Below the pieces are notes generated by a model. That model searched no databases and was not told where the DNA came from. It was given only the letters and a program-made list of their open reading frames with translations. Of a stretch of 64,000 nucleotides of DNA, positions 15,147 through 23,372 are shown one piece after another. A program made the position numbers and the translations under genes. The DNA is from Acidimicrobiia bacterium. GTDB lineage: Bacteria; Actinomycetota; Acidimicrobiia; Acidimicrobiales; Acidimicrobilacustridaceae. The stretch is taken from the NCBI GenBank assembly GCA_020832495.1, contig JAFIEP010000029.1, positions 1 through 64,000 of the forward strand. The letters run 5' to 3'. How positions within the stretch are numbered: position 1 is the first letter of the stretch; every line of letters starts with the position of its first letter.

Positions 15147-17525
15147 CTACTGGATGAAGGGCGGCATCACGACCAGACCCGGATCCGGGGAAGGGGTCGA
15201 GCTCCCGCTGTTGCGACCGAGGGCGCCGCCGGTGTTGACCCCCCAGCAGAGGACGTTGAGGCCACCCCAGCCGAGTCCGTTGTCGGCCATCGCACAGCCG
15301 GTGCGTGCATCCGACCCGGCGGCGATGCCCACCAGGTACCGGTCGGTGGCGATCTGCGTGGGCGTGTGGCGATCTTCGGTGGTGCCGTCCCCGAGCTGGC
15401 CGACGTTGTTCCGCCCCCAGCACCAGCCCTGGCCTGTGGACGAGTCGACGGCACAGCTGAAGTCGCGGCCGGCGGCCAGGTGGGTGGCGCTGGTGAGTCC
15501 CACGACCGGCATGCCGCCGAAGGTCGAGGTGGTGGTGCCGTCGCCCAGTTGGCCGTGGCTGTTGTGTCCCCAGCAGGACACCTCACGGCTGACGAAGAAG
15601 TCGCCGAGGGCGCAGGTGTGCCGATCGCCGAGTGCCATCGTGAGGAAGTCGGCCTGGTCGGTGAAGGGGAAGGCGATGGGGGTGGGCGTGGTCCGATCGA
15701 CGTACGAGGCGTCGCCCAGCTGCCCGGAGCCGTTCGCGCCCCAGCAGTACATCGACGACCGGCCGGCGTCGATGGCGCAGGTGTGTTGGCCGCCGGCGAC
15801 GAGCTCGGCGACCCCACCCAGGCCGGTGGCGGTGCTCACCGGCACCGGGGTGGTGCGCATGGTGGTCGTGCCGTCGCCCAGCTGCCCGGAACTGTTCCCG
15901 CCCCAGCAGTGGGCCAGGCCCCCCGCCGCCACGCCACAGGTGTGGTCACGGCCGGCGGTGAGGATGAGGCGCTCGTCGAGCACGAAGCCGGGCACCTGTG
16001 TCAGGGCGCCGACCGAGGCGGTCGAACCGTTGCCCAACTGGCCCACGGTGTTCTCGCCCATGCACCACACCGTGCGGTTGTAGGCCGCCATGCAGGTGTG
16101 CTGGTAGCCCGCCACCACCCGCGCCGCGCTGGCGAGTCCGGGAGTGAGGAAACCGAGTGGCTGGGTGTGCTCGGCACTGGGAAGCCCGAGCTGGCTGCGG
16201 TTGTTGCTCCCCCAACAGAAGCCGCCCTCGTCCCACTCGCCGGCGATGACGACGCAGCTGTGGGCCGTTCCGCTGGAGATGGCGGGTTGGGGCGCCGTGC
16301 CGGTGGCGTCCCATTCGGTGGCGGCCTCGAGGTCGATGACCGCCCCCACCACGGACGGGGTGAGCGCACCCTGGTCGACCACGTGGCCGAGTTGTCCGGT
16401 GGTGTTGCCACCCCAGCAACCGACCCGCCCGTCCTCGTACCGACCGCAGGTGTGCTGGCGCCCACCCGAGCCGGGTCCGTTGGCCGACACCGCCGTGATG
16501 GGTGATCGGCTGGCCACGGTGACCGGCACGGGCGACAACGTGGTCGTGCCGTTGCCCAGGCCGCCGTCCACGTTCGACCCCCAACACCGGGTGTCGCTGT
16601 CGACGAGCACCGCGCAGGTGTGGAAGCGGCCGGCGCTGACGTCACTCGCCGGACCACCGAGACCCACGACCTGCACCGGTGACGTGCGGACCGTGGTCGT
16701 GCCGTCGCCCAGCTGGCCGCTGCTGTTCGCTCCCCAGCACCACACGGTCCCGTCGGCCAGCAACGCGCAGCTGTGCGTCTCGGCAGCGGTGACCTTGGTG
16801 GCGTTGGCGCCCGGCGGAAGGTTCACCGCCGCCGGCACCGGGGATCCGCTGGTGCTGCCGTGGCCCAGCCGGCCATTGCCGCCGTTGCCCCAGCACCGGG
16901 CGGAGCCGTCGAGCAGGGCAGCACAGGTGTGGGAGGCCCCGGCCTCGAGGTCGGTGACGCCCGCCAGTCCACTGACACCGACTGCGGTGGTGCGCAGCGC
17001 CGTGGTGCCGTCGCCGAGCTGCCCGCTGGCGTTCGCTCCCCAGCAGGCGGCCGTACCATCGGTTCGAACAGCGCACGAGTGGGCACCGCCGGCAGCGATC
17101 AACTGGCCCTCGGTGAGGTCGAGCACCGTTGCGGGCTCGGTGCGGTTCGACGTCGACCCGTCGCCGAGCTGACCGCTTCCGTTCAACCCCCAACACCGGG
17201 GGCGGCCGTCGGAGGCGATGGCGCAGCTGTGGTTCGTGCCGGCAGCGACCGCGGTGAAGCCCTTGCCCACGCGTGCCGGGCTCTTCCGGGTGGTGGTCGA
17301 CCCGTCGCCGATCTGTCCGAACGTGTTGGCTCCCCAGCACCACACGGTGCCGTCGGTCTGGATGGCGCAGGTGTGCGAGCCGCCACTCTGCACGTCGACC
17401 GCGTCGGTGAGCAGGCCCTTCTGGCAGCCGGCCAGCACCAGCACGGCGGCTGTGCCGAGGATCACCAGGCCGAGGAGTCGCAGGCGGGCTGCGGTCGATG
17501 GAGGGAGCGACAGTGGTGAGGCCAT
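15147..17525 (-). CDS. exported lipoprotein with 14 RCC1-like beta-propeller repeats
   Basis: 792 aa from the ATG at 17525 (a GTG at 17543 would add six residues). The N-terminal helix ends in the lipobox LVLAGC, so it is a lipoprotein exposed outside the membrane. The rest is 14 consecutive RCC1/alpha-tubulin-suppressor repeats of about 50 residues, each with the core HTCAI..DG..WCWG.N..GQLGDGT. Nearly every repeat has two Cys, one in HTCA and one in CWG, suggesting one disulfide per blade in an oxidising environment. Fourteen repeats correspond to two seven-bladed propellers. The gene stands alone; GACACT 6 nt before the ATG may be its -10. It probably binds a protein or surface polymer; the partner is unknown. 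Confidence 0.85.
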   Translation of the reverse strand: MASPLSLPPSTAARLRLLGLVILGTAAVLVLAGCQKGLLTDAVDVQSGGSHTCAIQTDGTVWCWGANTFGQIGDGSTTTRKSPARVGKGFTAVAAGTNHSCAIASDGRPRCWGLNGSGQLGDGSTSNRTEPATVLDLTEGQLIAAGGAHSCAVRTDGTAACWGANASGQLGDGTTALRTTAVGVSGLAGVTDLEAGASHTCAALLDGSARCWGNGGNGRLGHGSTSGSPVPAAVNLPPGANATKVTAAETHSCALLADGTVWCWGANSSGQLGDGTTTVRTSPVQVVGLGGPASDVSAGRFHTCAVLVDSDTRCWGSNVDGGLGNGTTTLSPVPVTVASRSPITAVSANGPGSGGRQHTCGRYEDGRVGCWGGNTTGQLGHVVDQGALTPSVVGAVIDLEAATEWDATGTAPQPAISSGTAHSCVVIAGEWDEGGFCWGSNNRSQLGLPSAEHTQPLGFLTPGLASAARVVAGYQHTCMAAYNRTVWCMGENTVGQLGNGSTASVGALTQVPGFVLDERLILTAGRDHTCGVAAGGLAHCWGGNSSGQLGDGTTTMRTTPVPVSTATGLGGVAELVAGGQHTCAIDAGRSSMYCWGANGSGQLGDASYVDRTTPTPIAFPFTDQADFLTMALGDRHTCALGDFFVSREVSCWGHNSHGQLGDGTTTSTFGGMPVVGLTSATHLAAGRDFSCAVDSSTGQGWCWGRNNVGQLGDGTTEDRHTPTQIATDRYLVGIAAGSDARTGCAMADNGLGWGGLNVLCWGVNTGGALGRNSGSSTPSPDPGLVVMPPFIQ

Positions 17526-17739
17526 GGGAGCAGTGTCGGGCACGGGCCCGTCGGTGGCATGAGTAGGCCGTTACTCACGGCACGAGCCTGCCGGGACCTG
17601 GGCCGGAGCGGGGTCCTCGATCGGGCGTCCCCGCGGCGCGGTGTCCGCCGGTACGGTACCGACACTGCCCGAGCGCACCGCAGAGGCCGCCCGGCACGGG
17701 CGGCGGGGCTCGGGCCGACGAGCAGGAGGCGCTCACACG

Positions 17740-18516
17740 ATGGTAGGAGACGCGACGACGGCGAAACCCTTGGCCGGCCGAACGGTGGTGGTCACTGGCG
17801 GCAACGGCGGCATCGGGCTGGGCATGGCGAAGGCCGTGGCGGATGCCGGGGCCGACGTCGCCGTCTGGGGCCGCAACGAGGCCAAGAACGACGCAGCGGT
17901 CGAGCAGCTGGCGGCCACCGGCCGAAGGGCGTTGGCGGTGGTGTGCGATGTCAGCGACGAGCAACAGGTGGCCGACGCCATGTCGATGACCCTGGCCGAG
18001 TTCGGGCGGGTGGACAGCCTCTTCGCCAACGCCGGCATCGGTGGCTTCGCGCCGTTCGACCAGATGACGCTCGAGGAGTGGCGTCGGGTCACGGCGGTGA
18101 ACCTCGATGGCGCCTTCCTCACGCTCCGTGAGGCCACCCGCCACTTCCTCGACCGTGGTGAGGGCGGCTCACTGGTGGCCGTGTCGTCGGTGTCCGCCAT
18201 CGACGGGGCGCCCGGCATGCAGCACTACGCCTCGGCCAAGGCCGGCCTGGTGGCCATGATCCGGGGGTTGGCGGTCGAACTGGCCCGGCACCGCGTGCGG
18301 TGCAACGCCATCCTCCCTGGCTGGACGCACACCGACATGCTGGACCCGATGTCCGCCAACCCGAAGTTCGTGGAGAACACCACGCGACGGACCCCGGTGC
18401 GTCGGTGGGGTCGTCCCGAGGACATGGGGCCGGCAGCGGTGTACCTTGCCGACCCAGCACACCTGTTCCACACCGGCGACTGCCTGGTGATCGACGGGGG
18501 CTACTCGATCTTCTAG
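17740..18516 (+). CDS. short-chain dehydrogenase/reductase (SDR)
   Basis: 258 aa classical SDR with Rossmann fold. The nucleotide-binding TGGNGGIG is at residues 19-26, the NAG motif at 97-99, and the catalytic Ser-Tyr-Lys is present as the SS stretch at 149-150 with Y163-x3-K167 (YASAK). The C-terminus IDGGYSIF is typical. The reaction is NAD(P)-dependent oxidation or reduction of an alcohol/ketone; the substrate is not deducible. ATG 17740 is chosen because AGGAGG lies about 10 nt upstream. The longer frame from 17641 is not supported. It is followed 10 nt later by a lipoprotein gene and may be cotranscribed with it. Confidence 0.88.
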   Translation: MVGDATTAKPLAGRTVVVTGGNGGIGLGMAKAVADAGADVAVWGRNEAKNDAAVEQLAATGRRALAVVCDVSDEQQVADAMSMTLAEFGRVDSLFANAGIGGFAPFDQMTLEEWRRVTAVNLDGAFLTLREATRHFLDRGEGGSLVAVSSVSAIDGAPGMQHYASAKAGLVAMIRGLAVELARHRVRCNAILPGWTHTDMLDPMSANPKFVENTTRRTPVRRWGRPEDMGPAAVYLADPAHLFHTGDCLVIDGGYSIF

Positions 18517-18526
18517 GGAGGGTGAG

Positions 18527-19459
18527 ATGGACAGACGGCGTGCCGGGATGGTTCGGCGACTGGTGGTGGTGGCCGTGCTGGCCGCCATGGCGTTGGCGGC
18601 GACGGCCTGCGGAGGTGATGACAGTGGTGACACCCCACAGGATGCCGTGCCGACCACCGACCCGACCCCCGAGGTGACGCCGACCGACGACGACTCCGGC
18701 GGCGACGACGTCGTGGGCGACGAGTTGCCCGACCCCGACGAGTTCGAGGGCGAGGTGCGGCTCCTGAACCTCTACGTCGATGACGAGGGCACCTCGATGG
18801 ACGTCGACCTGTGGGCCGTGCGGTCGTTCACCCATGGCCCGTCGCTCCTCGTTGCGGGCCTCGGCCCGGGAGAGGTATCGGAGTACGTGGCGGCGCCTGC
18901 GGGCCAGAGCCTCACCGTGGTCCCCTCGGGTCGGACCCCCGACGACGCCGACAGCGACCTCGGAGGGCTGTTCAATCCCTCGGACGGCGAACTCATCACC
19001 GGCATTCTCACCTGGTCCGACGGCACCTCGACGGTGGCCAGCATCTGGGATCGCTCGGTCGAGGATCGCAGCGGTGTCGAACCGCCACCGGCTGACGACC
19101 AGGCGCTGGTGATCATCCGGGCAGGACAGTTGTCGGCCCACGAGGACGCCCTGGCCGACACCTACGGCGGCCGGTCGTTCCATGTGGGCGACGGCAGTGG
19201 CGCCTGCCTGGCACAGCAGCGCATGGAGGCGGAAGGCTTCTCACCGGCCGTGCTCGGTGGCACCAACCCCACCGTGCACGAGGTGTCGCCCGGGACGGTG
19301 ACCATCAGCTTCCACGAATGGCCCGGCGACAGCGACTGCGAACAGGACCCCGTCCTTGGTCCGTTCGACGTGGACACCTCGGCGGGGGAGACGACACTCG
19401 TCGTGCTGTGGACCCCGGACCTCGAGACCATCGAGGTGCTCACCCTGCCGGTCGGCTGA
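18527..19459 (+). CDS. putative secreted lipoprotein of unknown function
   Basis: 310 aa. A signal peptide (RRLVVVAVLAAMALAATAC) ends in a lipobox with Cys at about residue 28. An acidic, Asp/Thr/Pro-rich linker (to about residue 65) leads to a globular domain of about 245 residues, with many beta-strand-like stretches and only two Cys (ACLAQQR and DSDCEQD), which may form a disulfide. No catalytic motif recognised. GGGAGG precedes the ATG at 18527 by about 6 nt. It starts 10 nt after the SDR stop on the same strand. Function unknown; presumably membrane-anchored outside the cell. Confidence 0.75.
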   Translation: MDRRRAGMVRRLVVVAVLAAMALAATACGGDDSGDTPQDAVPTTDPTPEVTPTDDDSGGDDVVGDELPDPDEFEGEVRLLNLYVDDEGTSMDVDLWAVRSFTHGPSLLVAGLGPGEVSEYVAAPAGQSLTVVPSGRTPDDADSDLGGLFNPSDGELITGILTWSDGTSTVASIWDRSVEDRSGVEPPPADDQALVIIRAGQLSAHEDALADTYGGRSFHVGDGSGACLAQQRMEAEGFSPAVLGGTNPTVHEVSPGTVTISFHEWPGDSDCEQDPVLGPFDVDTSAGETTLVVLWTPDLETIEVLTLPVG

Positions 19460-19484
19460 CGTCGTCGGTGCGCTCTCAGCCGGT
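19451..19484 (+). terminator. possible hairpin terminator after the lipoprotein gene
   Basis: CGGCTGA at 19453-19459 (containing the stop codon) pairs with TCAGCCG at 19476-19482, extended by two G-T pairs. A second small hairpin, CCGGGC-ACGAC-GCCCGG, lies at 19527-19543 in the leader of the ferredoxin gene. Neither has a T-run. Confidence 0.3.
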
Positions 19485-19572
19485 CGGCTGCGCAGAGGCC
19501 GTCGAGCATGGGCCACAATGGCGGTGCCGGGCACGACGCCCGGAACCTGACGAGACCTTGGGGGTCGTGCTG

Positions 19573-19767
19573 ATGCGAGTAGTGGTGGACTTCGACCTGT
19601 GCGAGAGCAACGCCATCTGCATGGCGGTGGCGCCCGAGATCTTCGAGGTGCGCGACGACGACTTCCTCTACATCCTCCAGGACGAGCCACCCGAGGAACT
19701 GCGGGGCAAGCTGGCCGAAGCGGTGCAGCGTTGCCCGAAGCAGGCCATCGCAATCGCCGAGGACTGA
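19573..19767 (+). CDS. small ferredoxin, 3Fe-4S type
   Basis: 64 aa. Only three Cys: C10 and C16 (LCESNAIC) and C54 followed by Pro (QRCPKQA). This is the arrangement of [3Fe-4S] (or [4Fe-4S] with a non-Cys ligand) ferredoxins that feed electrons to actinobacterial cytochromes P450 and other oxygenases. The ATG at 19573 has GGGG about 8 nt upstream; a GTG two codons earlier is possible. The gene ends 1 nt before the reductase gene, so the pair should be co-expressed. No P450 gene is in the window. The Rieske oxygenase at 7057 is a conceivable client, but nothing ties them together except proximity. Confidence 0.88.
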   Translation: MRVVVDFDLCESNAICMAVAPEIFEVRDDDFLYILQDEPPEELRGKLAEAVQRCPKQAIAIAED

Positions 19768-19768
19768 C

Positions 19769-21010
19769 GTGGCTACCGACGCTGCGGGCGTCGTGGTGGT
19801 CGGTGCCTCGCTCGCCGGGGTCCACGCCGTCCGCTCGCTGCGATCGGAGGGCTTCGGCGGCACGATCACCGTCATCGACGGGCAGCCGCACACTCCCTAC
19901 GACCGGCCGCCGCTGTCGAAGGGCTTCCTGGCCGGTGACGACGACGCAGCCGCCATCCGCCTCGGCGGGCTCGACGAGCTCGACGTCACCTGGCGCCTCG
20001 GTACCACCGCCGTCGGGCTCGACGTCGAACAGGCCACCGTCACCCTCGCGAACGGCACCCTGGTCCCGTTCGACGGTCTCGTGCTGGCGCCCGGGGCCGT
20101 GCCCCGTCGATTGCCCGGCACCGATGAGTTGCCCATGGTGCGTCCGCTGCGGGATCTCGACGACGCACTCGCCCTGCGTGCCGTGATCGACGGTGCCGGT
20201 GGCCAGGAGGCCTCCGCCGTGCGGGTGGTGGTGGTCGGCGCCGGCTTCATCGGCGCCGAGGTGGCGGCCACCTGCCGCGATCGTGGTGTCGAGGTCACCA
20301 TGGTCGAGATGGCCACGGTCCCGCTCGAAGCTGCGCTAGGCCGACACGTCGGGGGCGCGATCGCCGCTCTGCACCGCCAGCACGGGGTCGACCTACGGTT
20401 GGGAGCGAGTGTCGAGGGGATCGACCCCGTCGACGACCGGCGCTGTCTGGTGCGCTGCACCGACGGCGAGCCCGTGGTGGCCGACGCGGTGGTCGTGGGC
20501 ATCGGTGTTGAGCCGGCCACGGAGTGGTTGGCGTCCTCTGGGGTGCGTCTCGACAACGGCATCGTCACCGACGAGCGGCTGGCTGCAGCAGCGCGGATCG
20601 TGGTGGCTGGCGACGCGCTGCGCTGGCCGAGTGGTCGCACGGGCAGCCTCGAGCGCATCGAACACTGGGAGCACGCCGTCGCCACCGGCGAGGCTGCGGG
20701 CCGTCGCCTGGCCGTCGAGCTGGCCGGCGGCGACGTGGACGCCCTCCCGGTGTTCGACCCGGTGCCGTGGTTCTGGTCGGATCAGTATGACCGCAAGCTC
20801 CAGCTCGCCGGCCGGGCCGGCGTTGACCATGACATGGAGGTTGCCGTGGGAGGCCTGGACGAGGACCGTTTCGTTGCTGTCTACGGCCGGGGCGGACGCG
20901 CCACGGGAGTGTTCGGCATGAACCGGCCTCGTCACGTGGCGCTCCTCCGGCAACGTCTCGACGGCGACGTGTCGGTAGCCGACCTGGTGGAGGCCGCCGC
21001 AGCGTTGTGA
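19769..21010 (+). CDS. FAD-dependent ferredoxin reductase
   Basis: 413 aa flavoprotein of the putidaredoxin-reductase/BphA4 type. The FAD-binding VVVVGASLAGVHAV is at about residues 8-21. YDRPPLSKGFL follows, typical of this family. The NAD(P)H-binding VVVVGAGFIGAEVA lies near residue 154 and a VAGDALRW segment near residue 285 contacts FAD. The C-terminal domain has PWFWSDQYDRKLQLAG, also a family hallmark. It passes electrons from NAD(P)H to the ferredoxin encoded immediately upstream (gap 1 nt, GTG start). Cytoplasmic. The final oxygenase partner is not encoded next to it. Confidence 0.9.
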   Translation: MATDAAGVVVVGASLAGVHAVRSLRSEGFGGTITVIDGQPHTPYDRPPLSKGFLAGDDDAAAIRLGGLDELDVTWRLGTTAVGLDVEQATVTLANGTLVPFDGLVLAPGAVPRRLPGTDELPMVRPLRDLDDALALRAVIDGAGGQEASAVRVVVVGAGFIGAEVAATCRDRGVEVTMVEMATVPLEAALGRHVGGAIAALHRQHGVDLRLGASVEGIDPVDDRRCLVRCTDGEPVVADAVVVGIGVEPATEWLASSGVRLDNGIVTDERLAAAARIVVAGDALRWPSGRTGSLERIEHWEHAVATGEAAGRRLAVELAGGDVDALPVFDPVPWFWSDQYDRKLQLAGRAGVDHDMEVAVGGLDEDRFVAVYGRGGRATGVFGMNRPRHVALLRQRLDGDVSVADLVEAAAAL

Positions 21011-21087
21011 TCGGTGGCGCCGGTCAGCGGGTTGTCCACACACGCCGGCTCGGCAGGTGCTGGCGTCGGCGACGTTCGGCTCGGTGT

Positions 21088-22548
21088 TCAGGCCTCACCG
21101 TTGTGGAGTGCGTCGAGCCGTTGCTCGAGTTCGTCGCGGAGCGGACGGTGTTCGGGCTGGTGAGCCAGATTGTGGAGCTCGAGCGGGTCGTCCACGAGGT
21201 CGTACAGCTCGAAGTCGTCGGTGGGGTCGGCGAAGCCGCCCGGCGGCGGGTTGTACCGCACCAGCTTGTGGGTGGACGTGCAGACCAGCGAGCACGGCAG
21301 CCGTCCCTCGGCGGCAGGCAGGCGCCCGCCCATGCCGCCGAGGGTCGCCCGATCGGCGAAGGCCCCCGGATCGGCGACCACGTCGCGGAGATCGATCCCG
21401 TGCTGGGGCACTGTGGCCGTTGCCCCGGCGAGCGCCGTGACGGTGGCGGTGACGTCGGGAGCGGTGCAGGGCACGTCGACGGTCACCCCAGCGGGGAACC
21501 CGCCCCCGACCACGGTGAGGGGGGTGAGCATGGCCCAGTCGTAGGGCATGTGCTTGCCGAGGACGCGGGTGCGGTGGTCGAGGAGGCTGTTGCCGTTGTC
21601 GCTGTAGAACATGATGACCGTGTCCTCGAGCTGTCCCTGGCGGTCGAGCACCTCGACCATGGTGCCGATGAAGTCGTCGAGGTCAGCCAGCTCGTCGAGT
21701 CGCAGGCGCTGGTAGTCCTGCATGTCGGAGATCTCCTGCGTCGCGGGTTCCGGGCGACGTCGGATCCACGACGGGTGATCGGCGAGCGGTTGGGGCTCGT
21801 AGGGCCAGTCCACGTCGGCATGCCGACCAGTGTTCTGCGGTGACGGGTGCAGCGGCGTGTGTGGGCTGTTGGCGCAGTACCACAGGAACCACGGTTCGGT
21901 GGCCTCGGCCACGAACTCCTGCGCGGTGGCGAGGAACCAGTCGTCCTGGTGCGGTCGGGGATGGATGACCCTGGCGTTGGTGGCGATGCGGTAGTTGTAG
22001 GCCTCGGGGTCGAGTGCTGCTCGCCACCAGTGCCAGCCCGGCGCCGGTCGATCGGCGCCGATGGGAAGGAAGTACTTCCCCAGCAGCCCGTTGTGGTAGT
22101 CGGCGTCGCGCAGCCACAACGCCAACGACTCGTGCTGGAGGTCGCCGAACGTGGCTTGGCTGAGCAGGCCGTGGCCGTTGCTGCCGGTGGGGTTCTGGCC
22201 CCGAAGGAAGGTGGCCCGGGCGGGGCTGCACATCGGGGTCGGCTGGCGGAGCCGGGAGAAATGGGTTCCTTGCTCGAGCAACCGGTTCAGGTTCGGCATG
22301 TAGGGCAACTCGTCCCAGCGCATGTCGTCGGCGAAGATCACGAGCAGGTTCGGGCGGGTGGCAACCCGCCCGTCCTGGGCCTGGGCATCGGCCTGCTGGT
22401 CCCGACGGCGCAGGGCCCACGGCACGGTGGCGGCCACCGTGCCACCGGCCACGGCGAGACCACCGAGTTGCAGCGCTCGACGGCGACTGACGCGGCCAGT
22501 GGTCGGTTGGTCGGCGTTCGGTTCGCTGGTGTTGTCGTTCCCGCCCAT
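21088..22548 (-). CDS. Tat-exported sulfatase
   Basis: 486 aa. The N-terminus has the twin-arginine signal SRRRALQLGG followed by a hydrophobic stretch (to about residue 45), so it is exported folded. Metal-binding D74-D75 stand in NLLVIFADDMRWDE. The signature C107-S-P-A-R111 provides the Cys converted to formylglycine. Further sulfatase landmarks are GKYFLPIG, HTPLHP and FYSDNG. The reaction is hydrolysis of a sulfate ester of an unidentified extracellular substrate, perhaps a polysaccharide. AGGAG lies about 10 nt before the ATG at 22548. A formylglycine-generating enzyme is not adjacent. Convergent with the reductase gene. Confidence 0.9.
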   Translation of the reverse strand: MGGNDNTSEPNADQPTTGRVSRRRALQLGGLAVAGGTVAATVPWALRRRDQQADAQAQDGRVATRPNLLVIFADDMRWDELPYMPNLNRLLEQGTHFSRLRQPTPMCSPARATFLRGQNPTGSNGHGLLSQATFGDLQHESLALWLRDADYHNGLLGKYFLPIGADRPAPGWHWWRAALDPEAYNYRIATNARVIHPRPHQDDWFLATAQEFVAEATEPWFLWYCANSPHTPLHPSPQNTGRHADVDWPYEPQPLADHPSWIRRRPEPATQEISDMQDYQRLRLDELADLDDFIGTMVEVLDRQGQLEDTVIMFYSDNGNSLLDHRTRVLGKHMPYDWAMLTPLTVVGGGFPAGVTVDVPCTAPDVTATVTALAGATATVPQHGIDLRDVVADPGAFADRATLGGMGGRLPAAEGRLPCSLVCTSTHKLVRYNPPPGGFADPTDDFELYDLVDDPLELHNLAHQPEHRPLRDELEQRLDALHNGEA

Positions 22549-22694
22549 GGCGTATGGCTCCTGTGCTGTGGTCTACGACCGCCGACGTCACCCAAAGACA
22601 TGTTCAGGTACCTGAACAGTAGTACCGCGATCTGAACTGGTGCTCGCGGGGCTCGCAGTGGCTCTCGGCAGCAGCGGGCGGCGAGACTGGCGCC

Positions 22695-23333
22695 GTGACG
22701 TTCCTGGCCTGGACACTGCTCGCCTGTACGTCGGTGGTGGCCCTCGTCGACTGGTGGGCCGTGCGCGCCGATCGTCGACGGGTCGAGTACGTGGCGAAGC
22801 CCCTGACGATGGTGGCCCTGCTCGGCGTGGTGCTGGCCCTCGACACGTCGCACGCCGCTGCTCGATGGTGGTTCGTCGCCGCGGTGCTGTGGTCGCTGGC
22901 GGGCGACGTCGCACTGATGCTCCCCGATCGACGTCGCTTCTTCCCGGTCGGGCTGGGTGCCTTCCTGGTGGCGCACCTGGCCTACGTGGTCGGCCTGTGG
23001 TCGATCGGGGTGACGGCGGAGGCGCTGACGCTCGGGCTGGTGGTGGTCGGGCTGGTGGTGGCCACCGTGGGGCGGCGGATCGTGGCGGGTGTGGCAGCGG
23101 CCGAGCCGGCGCTGCGTTGGCCGGTGGTGGCCTACGTGGCGGTCATCTCGGCCATGGTCGTCTCCGCCGTGGGGACGGCCTCACCCCTGGCGGTGCTCGG
23201 GGCGGTGTCGTTCTACGGTTCCGATGCGTTGATCGCCTGGACGAACTTCATGGTCGAGCGGTCGTGGGGGCGCCTGGCGGTGATGGTCACGTACCACGTG
23301 GGTCAGATCCTGCTCGTGGTGTCGTTGGTCTGA
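22695..23333 (+). CDS. YhhN family membrane protein (lysoplasmalogenase-like)
   Basis: 212 aa, seven to eight predicted transmembrane helices filling the whole chain. Conserved YhhN landmarks are visible: VEYVAKPLTMVAL near residue 31, LWSLAGDVALMLP near 65, FFPVGLGAFLVAHLAYV near 82, and the C-terminal FYGSDALIAWTNF and TYHVGQILLV. Animal members (TMEM86) hydrolyse the vinyl-ether bond of lysoplasmalogens; bacterial function is less clear. GTG start at 22695, with GAGACT ending 6 nt upstream and no Shine-Dalgarno. It is followed by glgE on the same strand after about 40 nt. Confidence 0.85.
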   Translation: MTFLAWTLLACTSVVALVDWWAVRADRRRVEYVAKPLTMVALLGVVLALDTSHAAARWWFVAAVLWSLAGDVALMLPDRRRFFPVGLGAFLVAHLAYVVGLWSIGVTAEALTLGLVVVGLVVATVGRRIVAGVAAAEPALRWPVVAYVAVISAMVVSAVGTASPLAVLGAVSFYGSDALIAWTNFMVERSWGRLAVMVTYHVGQILLVVSLV

Positions 23334-23359
23334 CGCTCCGGCCGTCGCAGTCGGTTGTC

Positions 23360-23365
23360 TAGGGT
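23360..23365 (+). promoter_or_regulatory. -10-like box for glgE (leaderless)
   Basis: TAGGGT, 7 nt before the GTG at 23373. The same hexamer at the same distance precedes glgB (32715-32720), so the two glucan genes may share promoter type. Confidence 0.5.
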
Positions 23366-23372
23366 CGAGCAG

